A stretch of DNA of 64,000 nucleotides from Chondrus crispus (GCF_000350225.1 NW_005179126.1:1-64000), one strand, 5' to 3'. Numbered from the stretch's first letter, positions 31,334-43,400 are shown. Program-made: numbers and translations. The notes: generated by a model not told the origin, from the letters alone.

Positions 31334-32352
31334 CTCCCATGATAAACCACCCCAACCTGTCTCCGCATCAACAGTGGCGGCTCCCGCAACTGCGGCGGCT
31401 TCCGCTCCAGTGTCCGCGTCGCTGCGCGCCTCTTGGGCCAGTGCCGAACCCGAATGAGCACAGTACACGGAGGTGGTCAATGAGCTCAATAATTTGACCA
31501 TGGTGGGTGAGGGGAGTATCTTCAGTCGTGGGCCGTATGTGCTAGTGACCCATCTGGCTTCCTTCAAGCCACCTGTAGATTTTTTCGTCACGATACCGAA
31601 GACTAAGGACCAACGCTCATTTTAGGAGTGGGACTATGTGAACTCCGCCGGCGTGTGGGCCGATATGGCAATCGCGTCGTTGAGTCTCGCGCGAACTGCG
31701 CACGGAACCGACGACAAGTTCATGAAGCGCTTGGCTCTGGCGTAGAAGGCCCTGAAGGCGGTACGAGAGGTGTTGTGCATGCGAGCGCAATACTTCAAGG
31801 ACATTGCGGAGCATGACGTGGAGATAGCGAGACAGATGTAGTTCCTTGTGTAACAAGGATCAGACGCCGTCTTCTCCGATGCAAACCGCTCCGCCAGGGA
31901 TGCTCTCACTGCCAAGATCGAAATTGAAGCCGCAAAGACGCTAACCAAGGCCCGCCTCGAGGCGGTCGGCAATAAGAACAAAAGAAGAAGAGGGGTGGAC
32001 GCGTCGCGGAGGAGAGACACGAGCAGTCAAGGTAACAGCTCATCTGCGGCGTTGACGTCGTGTTATGCTGCATCGGTCGAGGATGGACAACCGTTGTGAC
32101 GACAAGTAGCGCTCAAGGGCGATAAATGGTGTCCGTGCTTCGGGATATCTGACGCGCACGATCCGTTTTGGCGTGCGCGATATGCCCACAGTTCCTTTCA
32201 CTGTGGGTCGCATTCTTCCCGAGATCCCTCAAACCGAAGAAGACCAGGCGTTTGGCCGCTTGGGTCTGGAGAAGGGCACGAGAGAAGGAATATAAGAAGA
32301 AGCAACCGAAAAGTACGCGCGATCGCAAACGCGAGCCGGACGACTTGTCTCA

Positions 32353-34026
32353 TTGGCATTCATCGTTTGGCAGGGACAGGAGGAAGAACGCAAGGGACGG
32401 CTGGTGGTGAATCTCCATCACCAGAGCAAGCACTGGCCGCACCGCGCTGTGAAGATGGAGACACTGACCTCATTCGCAGTGCAGATGGAGGCCCGGGTCA
32501 CTCTCATGTCCTGGGATACCAAGAGCGGGTACCGGCACCTGCGCTTGCACTGCGATATGCAAGTCTTATTCCTGTTCCGATACAGAGGGAGGTTTTACAG
32601 CTGTGTCGCCTTTCCGTTTGGGTGCGGACAATCTACGCTGTGGTTCACCGAGCTCATGCGTCTCTTCGTACCGTTTATCTGGGACAGGTGGTGTTGGCGC
32701 GTTTTGCCCTACCTGGACGACTTCTCGTTGGCCCCATCCCCTCCTGGTCGGCCCTCTACAGCTGCCGATTGCGCAGTCGCCCGCGTGCGGGTGGTCCGGC
32801 TGTTCCGTCAGCTGGGCTTGACTCGTCACCCGTGCAAAGGATGGTGGGATGGGTCACAACGTCTAGACCATCTCGGCGTCCACCTGGACACAGTGGCTAT
32901 GCGCGCCTACGTCTCGGACAGCAAATTGCGGCGTGTTCGCACTATCGCACGCGCTGTACTGCTGCTCGCCCAAAAAACCGCCGGCTGGTGCCCCTGCTAC
33001 TCCTTCGCCACTTTTGCTGGGTGTGCGTTTCGGTGACGCTCGCTCTGCCGCTGACGCGCTTCTACACCCGCTCCGTGTATTTCGACATGTCTTCAGCGGA
33101 GCGGGAGGAGCGAGAAAACGTCCGCGGGTTGCGCCTCGTGGAACGAAACGAGCCGTCGCGCTACCAACGCGGTAGCGTCGCGAGTTGCTGAACCTACCTC
33201 CGGACCTCGCCATGCACAGCGATGCCGCTGACGTGGGGTTCGGGGGTACGCTGGGCTGCGATACAAGAGCTGGTACGCTGGGTTCGGGCCGGGCCGGGTT
33301 TCTGGACAGGGACCGACCGGCAAGAGTCCATCACGCTGCGCGAGCTGCGAGCAGTTCGCATGCTTCTAGCCCGGGATTTCGCGCGCTGCGTCTGCAAGCC
33401 GGCCGTTCGCCGTCTTCTCTTTGACGAGGACAACGCGGTAGTGGTGTACATCCTCAATGCGATGGTGTCAGCCTCCATGCCGACGATGGCCGAACTTCGC
33501 CGGCTGCAGAAGCTCCTCCTCGCCTTGCGCATTTCGCTGGAGGCCCGCTGGATACCGTCCGCTGTAAACAGATTCGCCGAAGCGCTGTCAAGGACTTGGG
33601 ATCCTGGCGACGATGTCTCGCCGTATTGTTCGATCGATCGAAGAACAGCATGGCCTCGATACTACCGCATTCGCTCACCGCCCTCCGAACGAGACGTACC
33701 CGGCGCGCGTCAAGCACCTCACCACGCAGCTGAACGACCATTGGGGCGATGGTCGTGCGCGCCTGTGGAACCCACCAGTCGACTTCCTGCCGATCGTGGT
33801 GCGCAAGATCCAATTCGAGGGAGGTTACGGCATTTTGCTCGCACTTTTCTGGCCCGCCCAGCCGTGGTTCGCACAACTGCGCGTCATCTCCTCCCACCTG
33901 CAAGTTCTCACGCAGGAAAACGAGCCATTCGTCTCCAACCGACCGCTCAACGACAAGTGGCAACTCATCGTGGCGAGGATAACGTCCAAGCCACCTGGGC
34001 TGCCGGCATCCGTCTCGCTGTCCTAG
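32353..34026 (+). pseudogene. DIRS-type reverse transcriptase / RNase H, frameshifted
   Basis: The RT segment has RLVVNLHHQSKHWPHRAVKMET, DTKSGYRHLRLHCD, FRYRGRFYSCVAFPFGCGQS and the catalytic VLPYLDDFSLAP (about 32703-32740), then HPCKGWW and LDHLGVHLDT. It stops at 33034. RNase H signatures follow in two other frames: MHSDAADVGFGGTL (about 33210), then ITLRELRAVRMLLA and RWIPSAVNRFAEALSR (33335-33600). The next domain, in a third frame, carries LWNPPVDFLPIVVRKI and FWPAQPWFAQL, as in DIRS and Ngaro elements where a methyltransferase-like domain follows RNase H. At least three frame changes make it non-functional. Confidence 0.75.
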
Positions 34027-34109
34027 CACGCGCCGGTAACGACTCTCCCACAAGCGGATCTGCGGAAGCCGCCCGGGTGCGCTCCGACTACGGACGGTCT
34101 GCAAGTACA

Positions 34110-34997
34110 TAGCGAAATCGCACGAGCCAGCTCCATAAGTGGCTCGCCTTTTGCGATGAGGACGAGCGTTGCCCGCTACCGGCCACCGAGGGGGATGTCC
34201 TAGCATACCTGGGCTATCTCTCTCTCGAGAACCGCATCTCTTCAACGTCCATTCCCCACTACCTCACAGCCCTGTCGCGCTACCACGGGCTCCATCACCT
34301 CCCCTCACCTACTAAGACCCCGATGGTGCGTGCCCTGGTGGGTGCCTATAGTCGCCGGCACGACTCCAAGCGCGCCGTTGCATCTACAATTATTGGTTGC
34401 AGTGCTGCGCTCGTGCGACGGGTGGTCGAGGTGGGCATTGGTTGTGCGTCAGCGGCCGATGTGGGGCATTGTTCTACAGTACCTTTTGCGTTTCTCTTTC
34501 AGTGTCGTTCGACTTCTATTCGCTTCGTTCGCCCGCGGGATGTATCCATAGGCTCCGATGTCCTGTCAGTGGTCTTTATGAAGCGGAAAGGAAAGGCTCT
34601 CTGTCGTCTGCTACAGTGACGTTTCCCGTGCAGTCCGAAGTGGGATGCGTGCAATCCGGTCGCGCTTCTCCGGAAATGGGTAACATTGCCGCCGCAGAGC
34701 GCCGGCTTCTTCGATACTGTTCGAACTACTACTATCGAGACGGGGGATATTGCCGCATCGATGCGTCGCGTCCTACTCCTCACAGAGGAGGTATCACCAC
34801 AAGGCTTTTTCTATAGATAACACAGCGCTCGCATCGGAGGCTTCAACGAACCTTTCGTTCTCGGATTCTCGCGCGAATGGATTATGCGCCGCCTCGACTG
34901 GGCCTCGGATCAGATGTTCAGGGTCTACTTCGACGCGCGCATTGTTGTCATCGACCATTCGTCATGGTTCATTGCCCATCTTCGCGATATCGCATGA
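34110..34997 (+). pseudogene. Tyrosine recombinase of the DIRS-like element, broken
   Basis: The N-terminal core-binding domain reads SQLHKWLAFCDEDERCPLPA, then DVLAYLGYL and SIPHYLTALSRYHGL (34125-34290). The catalytic part is spread over other frames. Near the end, RRLDWASDQMFRVYFDARI (about 34885-34940) matches the region around the catalytic Tyr, and the frame stops at 34995. Tyrosine recombinases integrate circular DNA intermediates of DIRS elements without target duplication. Stops and frame changes show that it is inactive. Confidence 0.6.
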
Positions 34998-37180
34998 TGG
35001 ATATCTCCGTCTTCCTTTGGTCTTCGTTTAATGTGCACTGGTGTACAATAGCATCGATCGACCGACGCGCTCCCCGATAGCCACCATGGCCCAATGGCCG
35101 TCGTTGCAGGAGGTGTACCTGAATCCCAATTCTTGAATAGAGTAAATGCACTGCAGTAAAGGGGAGTCATGAGATGAACCCCGAAGCTTTGGGCACTAAT
35201 AGTGTGGTGAGGGTCCGAAGGCGTTTAAGACCCATAATGCAACAGATTTCATCCCTCTTCTGAAAGGCCCCTAGGTTCGCGGAAACAAAACACTCCAAAG
35301 CACAACGACTAAAAGTCTTCCTCTACCTTTTGCTTATGACTAGGCCTTCTCCCCACGTACCGTATGGCCAGGAGGACATTTTCTAGAAAAGTGCCCCGCT
35401 CAGGAAGGGTAATTTGTTTCTCGCAGAAGGCTACAAGTCGTCCTCAACGTATTTTCGCATTTCATGCAAAACTGGACACTGTTGTGACATTGGTCAACAG
35501 AAGAAGCCAAAATACATCTTCTGAATCTTGCGCATAATCTGCCATCTGTACAGGTACCTGAGCACAAGCAATTCGTACTGTACATAACTTATCGTCCTTG
35601 CACAGCGGCTGCATTAGGTTACACTGATCGGGGAGAAAAGAAGGGAGCTCGAATTTACAAATTTCGGTAGCCGCTGCCCAACAAGCACAGTGATTGCAAG
35701 ACTCTCATCATGCTTGTTTGGGAATGGTGTACCTGGGCCATATCCTCTTGCAAGCAAGCAGAGATAATAAACTAAAATATACGTGTTTGAAAGGAGGAGA
35801 AGTGCTGTATCTCGAGCGGTGCGGATAAGTGTATTCCGTTCGGGCCTGTCAATCCCGAGACCCGTCAGACCCGTCACTATGCCTGTTTATATGGCATAAG
35901 AAGATACTGTAGTGGCCGACGAATAGATACGAATTAGTGGTAGATGATGCTTAGGAAATTTGGTCGCGTTTCTGTCTAGGCAGACATCGACGGTAAGTCA
36001 TCAAGAGCGAAATAAGTGTGAGAATTATGGCTGTGTCCAACTGAGTGCACAGGGGGGCCTTACATTCTAGCTAACAATCGAGCAATGAGAACTAAGAATT
36101 TGCAATACAGAGTATTCAAAAACAACGCTGCCCCTGTAGGTCGTGGGCAGGGTGATGTGTGTTACATCAGAGTACTGCTGTCCAAAAATAAATAAGCGAT
36201 GGGTCAACTATCTCACCTCCGACCGGTATCTTTCTAATACTACGCAAACTCCATTAGTTCTTCGGCAATGCTTCTGGCGATGAATATAATCTACCACAAC
36301 CCTGACACTTTCTCGTAATGTTGTGAAATGGGCCCATCTACAGTAGTGTACGTACGTACACACCTCTGCCGTTTGGGAAACAATACTGCAACCAGAGGAG
36401 GTTTTTTCCATTCTTCCCGCACCTGTTGCCGGGGGACGGAGTTACGAAGAAGGGATTTGTCGAGAATTACCAATTTGCCTACCTCAAAGTTTGCAAGAAC
36501 ACTATATTACTGACAGTATTGCTGATTTCCCTCTGAAGGCCAGTGTCGTCAAGATCTGTCGTAATAGATGATGGTTGTGGCTCTGAAGCTGTCTGCGGAG
36601 CTTATGTTATTTTTTCTTCTTCTTGATGTGGGGGGTGACTAGAGAAGAGAATCAAATCAGCACACCTACTGGTCATATCTTAGAGGTTGATGAGGAGAAG
36701 TAATCCATTACGTGCAGTGGATGTTCCACCAAATTTGACCCATCACCAGTAGGAGGAGGCCCTCTTTGACCATGTTTCTGTAGAGTGTTGGTGTTTCGGT
36801 CATGATCAGTGATATCCGTAACTAAAAGGACAATTTTCCGGTTTGCCTCAGTGTACATACTATGCTTCAACTGAGATGCAGAACAGACAATCACTCGTGA
36901 CTTTTCATGCGGCATTGTAATATCCCTTGAGGATGCGAGTCGCAGAGATACCCACGCGAAATATCGAATTTGGAAACCGACCGATGATCAACTGCAAGGC
37001 CCCAAGAGATGGATAACGCTGTGCTTGTAGAACTCGCCATGGCCAAATGCCTGCAGCCCATTGACTGAGGCTATTTCACGAGTTTCCGGACTGATAGAAC
37101 GCCATATTACCAGGCCTGTTGTATTTGTAGGTTGTTGAAGGCTCTCGAAGAGAATACTGTATCCACTATCAGTGAACCGG
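34998..37180. other. Gene-free stretch after the DIRS-like element
   Basis: Nothing convincing was found in about 2.2 kb. The open frames are under 90 codons and show no known domain. Confidence 0.4.
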
Positions 37181-37813
37181 TACACCCGGGGACGGTATTT
37201 AGTGTCACTGATACCATTTCCGTTATGGAAATATCGACCCCTAAACATATATTAATGTCAGTGATACTATTTCCGTACTTACACTATTTCAGTGAAAACG
37301 GTATTACTGTCACTGATATTGTCAAACGTAACAATGAATAGTGTAAGTTCGATCCCATTAGAGCCTACAGCATTTCTTTTCGTCCTACCAAAACCTCACA
37401 TGCCTGCCTCTAATCACAAGTCCTGACGCTGCCCCCCCCCCCCCCCCCCCCCCTCCTCTTTCCTTATCGCAGATGCCCCTTGTTACAACTCTGCATCGCC
37501 CAACCTTTTCCTATACACCAGACCAAAGACCGACCAGTTGACCTGTTCTTAGTACAAAACGCTTTTCAGTAATGAATGCCTGCGTATCTCCACTCCCGCG
37601 CACAAATTAGTGCTCCCGAAACGAACCGAACGAATCGCATACCAATACCATCCCTCCGGACCGGCAGTGAGATGGGTCCGGCTCAAAGGAAGGATTGTTC
37701 TATGTCTGGATTGATCCGTCGTCGTCCCGGGCTCTGACATGTATTAGTGTCAGTGACACTATTTACGTGGTGACACTAATTTAGCGCTGACACTAAATAC
37801 CGTCCCCGGTGTA
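37181..37813. mobile_element. Foldback/MITE-like element with subterminal repeats (633 bp)
   Basis: The left end (TACACC, then GGGGACGGTATTTAGTGTCA) is repeated inverted at the right end (TGACACTAAATACCGTCCCC, then GGTGTA), about 26 bp with one extra C on the left. Variants of GTCACTGATACCATTTCCG recur inside both ends (about 37203, 37257 and 37748). A run of 22 C lies at 37432-37453. No target duplication was recognised and no coding is present. Confidence 0.65.
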
Positions 37814-40280
37814 GCTGCCAGCTGACTCCGGCATACAAGATCAAGACATTGAAAAGTTATTTCTACATGCTTGACTGAAATGCCGGAACATCATTCCATG
37901 GGTTTAACAACGTTGTAGGGTATGGCGTTGTGTTGAGGTCAGCATGAATGATTACAGGACAGTTTGAATTGTATCTATTGTGCGATGCAGGTGCAGTAAG
38001 CATCATTAACCTCATGATACCGCAGATGCAGCAAGTTACAGTACACATGCTTGACTTTGCCGATCAGTGTCAACATGATGGCTTAGCTTGTCTGTACAGT
38101 ACTTTGTTGTAAAGCACTTTCACTAAATATCGTATCGCGAATCATCGCGAGACATGTTTCTCTTGGGTGTGGGTCTCAAAAGAATGCGTATCGTAGTACA
38201 GTATAGTACAGTATAAGCAAAGTTATGCGGTTGTGAGGAAGTGTCGTAGCCGTCCGTTTAATTCTTCTGATATGACTAGTGAAGACCAGGTCTTGACTGA
38301 GAAGAGTCAGGACCAGACTGCGAGACGAGTGAATAGTGACGATTATCTGTCTAGTGTATCAATTCCAGTTCTGATATCGGCAAAAACAGTAGCATGCCGT
38401 ACAGTAGCACGGGTAAGGGAAGGGCAAGCCGGGCGCTCGTCAGACACCTACTGTAGTACTTCTTAGCATCGCTTCCAGTATTCGCTTTAACATGGGTATG
38501 TTGACATTATCATCACAACCATGAGGGTATTCACGCACTCATTTCGAGGTGGAACACCATTTAAGTCTGAAACCCCTTGTCGCCCAATGCTGAAGCCGAT
38601 AATCTAAATGCACTATATATACTGAGCACCTCCTTTAACTGTTTTGAGAACCTATCTTGTACATGCTTAGTAGACTCTTTCTCACGTCTAATAAAATGTA
38701 GGAACAAGTCCTGGTTCAAGGTGGTTAAACCCCTCGTTCTGACTCTCTGTTGTCCGCATGTGAAGGCAAATTTAACGCAATGAATTTGCATGTCACATAT
38801 GCGTTGGATAACTCTGAGTGGTACAATTAGATAACCACCAAGCTGAATTTTTGTCGATTGGACAATCTCACTACCTTCTGATCGAATTTTGTGCGACAAG
38901 GCGATAAATCCTTTCTTGTTCTGCTTCTTGAATGCAACATATACAGTACATGCAACACTGCCGTTGATGTGCATAAAAGATCTGGGAGAGCACGACATCG
39001 CTGATGCACTATAGGGTTCTCATCCTGCAGCATAGACAGCACAGTCTTAGGTACCTCATGGGAGAAATGGTAGTAACGCAGAAATGAAATGCATCTGTTT
39101 TCGAATATACTGTAGCTTGCGACACATTCGACCGGAAGCTCTCCCGACCAACTTCTTGTTCAAGGGCAAGTCATGCCGTTGGCAAGCAACATATTGATAG
39201 TATGCCATGAGTCAGCACAATAGCTGCGCGGTACAATGTCAAGAGTAAAGCTCTAGAGTGATCATCAGTACATATCCAGTGTTGCAAAATATTTTGCTAT
39301 CAGATAAAGTTCGTACGTGCTGTGTATCATACGCTTCGTGACAGAGAAGCCTCGCGTAGAGCATCTGCCACCTCAAGAGAATAGACTTTGCTGTCGGTCC
39401 AAGCCCTTACGGCAAGATCAGAAGAAACCACTTTGTCAACGTTGCCACATAGGGAAGGGTAAGTTCACAATCACGTCATATTTGTTTTGCAGAAGCACTT
39501 TTCCGTATCACTTATGCCTCCAGACTGAGTTCTTTTCCAGTTTAATTGCAAATTGACTATACGTGCACTGTGGATATACTGTATCATAGTCACAGTAAAC
39601 GTATTATAGCATGGGTGGCTCACGGCAATCGTGTCATTTCCTTGAAAGAATTGAATAAACTAGACTCCAAAGCAGTCTGTATCACTTCGTGAAAGGCTTA
39701 CTTCGATGTAAAGTATTTTTGTCAGTAAATACCTCGAACCATAACCCTCCCTGTTCGTCTCGACACGACAAAGTACATATATTAATCTCTGCCAAGAATC
39801 GAAATATGAGAAGCAAAGGATGGTTCAGTATTTCTGTCTAGCTATGATCGCTATGCACCTGTCAATTATAGCAACACAACGTCTATCTAAACCCCTTGGT
39901 ATGAATAATCAATGTGATATGCCAAGGATGCATTGTCGAAAATGAAGAAAATACAAGTTTGAGCCTGTAGCGCTTTCATGAGAGGTGGTGGTGTTGAATT
40001 CCAGCTTCTTACGGGAGGCATCCAAAGGGAATGTGAACCGTTTCAGCATAGGCAGTCCTTCAATCACTCTCAGCTGTCCATTTGCACCGCGTTTTCATAT
40101 ATATTGTCTCAGCGCTACTACTCGAACTCCACCTCAGCAGCGAGTCACTCATCATTCACGTTGTTTATCAGTCCAAATCCCCATGTTCAATTGGCGAAAC
40201 TCTGGTAGTTCGGCAGGAGTCGCGAAAATCACTGTGAGCAGCACAACTACTTGACTACTAACATCGTCATTCACCCGAAA
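37814..40280. other. Gene-free stretch upstream of the second FG-GAP gene
   Basis: No recognisable gene was found. A 145-codon minus-strand frame at 38561-38998 has no known domain. The last 150 bp are pyrimidine-rich and may hold the promoter of the gene at 40281. Confidence 0.4.
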
Positions 40281-41852
40281 ATGGCTGGCCGTCATCCACA
40301 TCTGTTGATTGTTCTCTTTGGCCTGTTGTCACTGACTGGAACTGCGCAACGATTAAGCCGATCTGGCCTCGAGTTTGAAGATGTCGCCGAGAAGGCTGGA
40401 ATTATAACGCGGGAACCAAGCCTTAAATTCGGTGGCCCTTGTGTCGCAGACCTTGACAATGATGGGATCTATGACCTAATGCTCTCGTACCACAACAAAG
40501 GCAGAATGCAAGTGTTTTTTGGAAACTTAGATGGCACTTTTACACTTTCCAACTTTACTCACAGATTCTTCGACGTGCATGGGGTAAATGTGGCCCAACG
40601 CAATGCTCAATCGAGAAACAGATTGATGGCAATTTCGGTTGGCGGTGGCTCCGGTTCGAATCTAAAGGCCCCATTAGTATACCAGGTCACTCCGGCACGG
40701 ACTTTCACGGAAATCACGGACCAAGATGGGCTTGGACGAAGAAAGGCAAGAGGAAGAAGCACACTGTTCACGCATCTTACACGCAAGAACACGAAGAAGC
40801 GTCGTGAGCAAGGTGGAGGTCCAGATGTAATCTTCGTCGGTTTCCTCGGAACAGCGAAATCCGGCCTACGGCAGTTTGCGTATGAGAATAGATTCGGCAA
40901 ATTCTTTCTGCAGAAAATCCCCGGATTCGAAACAGAATTGCGAGGACGAGTCGAAGTAACGGACATTGACAATGACGGAGTAATGGAAATCGTCAGTATC
41001 CGAGAAATGCAGCTGTACAAGATGATACGACCGTTTCGATTCAGGGATGTTTCGAGGGCTGTGATGCCCGAAATGTTCCAAAACCCTGATTCGTCGTTTA
41101 GAAACACAGCTGTGGCAGAAATTGATTTCGATAATGACGGAAATTTTGATTTGTATGTCGCCAGAGCGAACCGAACGTTGGTTTCCAACCGAGTAGCTTT
41201 GGAAGGCGGAGATACAAATGATGTATTACTTAGAAACGTCGGTGGGAGATACGTCGATGTGTCCGAGAAGGCTGGTATTCCGAAGGGGACTGACAGCGTT
41301 GGTGTGACTGCAGGAGACTTTAACAACGACGGCTTCGTTGACCTGCTTGTCGTGCAGTTCAGAGAGCCCGATATCATCCTGTTGAATCAGGGAAATGGAA
41401 AATTTATACGTGTTAATGGGCTCATTCCGAAGGACAGAACAACGGTCGGAAACCATGCTGTTGCTGTCGACTACAACCGCGATGGCAGACTGGATGCCAT
41501 TGTCGGACATGGGGATATTAATTTGATAGACGGGCAATACCGCCTGATGAAGAGTTTCTTGACACTCACCAGGAGGACGAATTACCTTCATGTCAGAGTG
41601 GGAAATTCCCCAGGGAGAGGAGCCACACCTCTTCATGCCGTTGTGACAATTCTAACGCGTGGGATGAAATTAACGCGTCGAGTGGGGTCACGAGGCGCTC
41701 AAGCTGGCGGCGGTTCTTACCTTGACACTGTGCACTTTGGGTTAGGTTCGGTGAGGCTTGTGGGTTGCATATCAGTGCGATGGGCAGACATGGTGACCCG
41801 GAAGATATGTAGAGTTGCTTCCAATCAGATAATTCGATTCGGTGTCTTCTAA
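40281..41852 (+). CDS. Secreted FG-GAP/VCBS-repeat protein with ASPIC-UnbV C-terminus
   Basis: This 523-residue protein opens with a signal peptide (HLLIVLFGLLSLTGTA, about residues 7-22), so it is predicted to be secreted. 40281 is the first ATG in the frame. The mature protein begins almost at once with the conserved FEDVAEKAGI and SLKFGGPCVADLDNDGIYD. Calcium-loop motifs follow: DIDNDGVME, DFDNDGNFD, DFNNDGFVD and DYNRDGRLD. The C-terminal ASPIC/UnbV-like module has GATPLHAVVTI, GGGSYLDTVHFGLGSV and ISVRWAD. It is clearly homologous along its length to the protein at complement 13039-15021 but lacks that protein's ~150-residue linker. It is an isolated host gene among repeats. The ligand is unknown, and no intron is seen. 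Confidence 0.88.
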   Translation: MAGRHPHLLIVLFGLLSLTGTAQRLSRSGLEFEDVAEKAGIITREPSLKFGGPCVADLDNDGIYDLMLSYHNKGRMQVFFGNLDGTFTLSNFTHRFFDVHGVNVAQRNAQSRNRLMAISVGGGSGSNLKAPLVYQVTPARTFTEITDQDGLGRRKARGRSTLFTHLTRKNTKKRREQGGGPDVIFVGFLGTAKSGLRQFAYENRFGKFFLQKIPGFETELRGRVEVTDIDNDGVMEIVSIREMQLYKMIRPFRFRDVSRAVMPEMFQNPDSSFRNTAVAEIDFDNDGNFDLYVARANRTLVSNRVALEGGDTNDVLLRNVGGRYVDVSEKAGIPKGTDSVGVTAGDFNNDGFVDLLVVQFREPDIILLNQGNGKFIRVNGLIPKDRTTVGNHAVAVDYNRDGRLDAIVGHGDINLIDGQYRLMKSFLTLTRRTNYLHVRVGNSPGRGATPLHAVVTILTRGMKLTRRVGSRGAQAGGGSYLDTVHFGLGSVRLVGCISVRWADMVTRKICRVASNQIIRFGVF

Positions 41853-42796
41853 CTAATAGTGAAGATTGACTTTTGTTGCGAAGAGCGAAACTAGTCCACA
41901 GATTTATGCGTCCGTAAACAGTTACTGCCTTTGCTCCATGATTTCCAACCGGCTGAACTCATAATTTAAAACACTGAGAGCTATTTTTATTTAGCAAACG
42001 ACCTTTTGAAGCTAGCTAGATATGTTAGTTGATGATTTCAAAGTAGGTCTACAGCACATTGCCGTTCACCGTTGCTACGAAAAAGATACCATTACAATAC
42101 TGGGCAAGCACTTTCCACCTGCAGGTATTCATTAGGCAAAATAAAAAATAAAAAAACATGCCAGGGCTGAGCAAAACGAGTTTGCCTAAATTTGTCGGCC
42201 GTTGGCTGAAAATGGGTCTTGTGACCTCAAACGACACATGATCCCCATCTTTTTTCCAACACTCACACTCGCCTATGCGCTGAACTGAAGCGTTGTAGAA
42301 TAGACCAGAAAAATGAGCAAAACAATGCGATTGCTCAAAACGATTAAGGCTTAAGGTACTGAAGCTGATGGTTCTCTGGTCTTAGTATGAAGGGTTTCAT
42401 TCTGCGGAGCATGTGCACCTGGGAAATAGAAATGAGGTCGTTGTTCTCTGGCATCCAATCACAGCTATCGCAACGGATCCCTTAATCGAATTTTCATTGT
42501 ATCCTGAGATTTGCTTCTATCTCGTCGACAAACACGACAAAGTGGACCGCTTGGTTGAGGTTGATGTCAGAATGACATTGGAGGAAGTCGGAAGAACATG
42601 AGAGAGCTGCCTCCGTCATTACTTGGCTCTTGGTCGCAAGCGGATCTAGATCGGAGTTTGCGCAAATCCACAAATAGAATCTTGTACACGTATTCCTAGA
42701 CGTTTGTCTAGGTGTAAGCAAGAAAAAAGGGGACTAGTTATTACACGTGTTCACTTTTTTTCTGTAAAGTACACGTGTTCACTTCTCCTTATGAGG
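41853..42796. other. Gene-free stretch
   Basis: No gene was recognised. At 42740-42795 the words ACACGTGTTCACTT appear twice, leading into the MITE insertion site. Confidence 0.4.
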
Positions 42797-43108
42797 CCGC
42801 GATTTCATTAAATCATGTTTTTGCGCGCAATTGCGCGCAAAAACTGCCAGATAATGCTGCAAAATGAAAAAATCACCACTTCGGCCTTCTTCAGGCGACC
42901 CACCGATAATCGCGATCAACCATCGAAATCGAGATCCCCCATGCCTTCCTAGGGTCCCTGTAGCCCATCTCCATCATGGCGATGTAACGTGTAAGTCGTG
43001 GCTACCATTGTCTGAAGTCGTTTCTTCATGAAGAATCATGAAGTTTCTCAGTTTCTGCATGAATAAACAAGCAAAAAGCAAAAATGAAAAAACAACCCGA
43101 AATCGCGG
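42797..43108 (-). mobile_element. MITE, copy 2, with 8-bp TSD
   Basis: This 312-bp element has 10-bp perfect terminal inverted repeats (CCGCGATTTC and GAAATCGCGG). It is flanked by the 8-bp duplication TTATGAGG (42789-42796 and 43109-43116). It is the inverted copy of 17431-17722 and carries the same 26-nt palindrome at 42818-42843. An 8-bp target duplication is typical of hAT-type elements. The unoccupied form of the site is seen nearby at 43160-43195. Confidence 0.85.
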
Positions 43109-43400
43109 TTATGAGGGGGACGGGGTGGTGCTGAACTTTTCTTTCTTCTGTAAAGTAGTAAAGTACACGTGTTCACTTCTCCTTATGAGGGGAACGGGGT
43201 GTGAGGGGAACGTGGTGGTGCTGAATTTTTTTTCTGTAATAAACTTTTCTTTTCTGTTTCTTTTTTTTGGGGAACGGGGTGTGAGGGGAACGGGTTGGTG
43301 CTGAACTTTTTCTTTCTGTAATAAATTTTTCTTTTCTGTTTCTTTTTTTTCTCACTTCTCTTTGTGAGGGGAACGGGGTGATGCTGTCCAAACGGCTGTT
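43109..43400. repeat. Imperfect tandem repeats (GAGGGGAACGGGGTG ... TTTTCTTTCTGT)
   Basis: Three to four degenerate units alternate GAGGGGAACGGGGTG and GGTGCTGAA with a T-rich part, CTTTTCTGTTTCTTTTTTTT. The motif CACTTCTCCTTATGAGG also recurs (42780 and 43172). It is strongly strand-asymmetric and non-coding. Confidence 0.75.

Larger units (their letters stand above)
30640..34997 (+). mobile_element. DIRS/Ngaro-like tyrosine-recombinase retrotransposon relic
   Basis: In order on the plus strand, the element shows gag-like coding on both sides of the MITE (about 30660-30842 and 31334-32040, alanine-rich then helical and basic), a reverse transcriptase (32353-33036), an RNase H-like region (33185-33620), an NPP-containing domain (33613-34026) and a tyrosine recombinase (about 34110-34997). 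This gene order, and the RT type, are those of DIRS-order elements rather than LTR retrotransposons. Many frameshifts and stops are present. The outer ends were not identified, so the limits are approximate. Confidence 0.7.

Noticed and set aside
38561..38998. 145-codon minus-strand frame
   Set aside because: No signal, domain or paralog; too little to call a gene.
40251..40280. Ten extra codons before the secreted FG-GAP gene
   Set aside because: They begin with TTG; ATG at 40281 is followed by a proper signal peptide.
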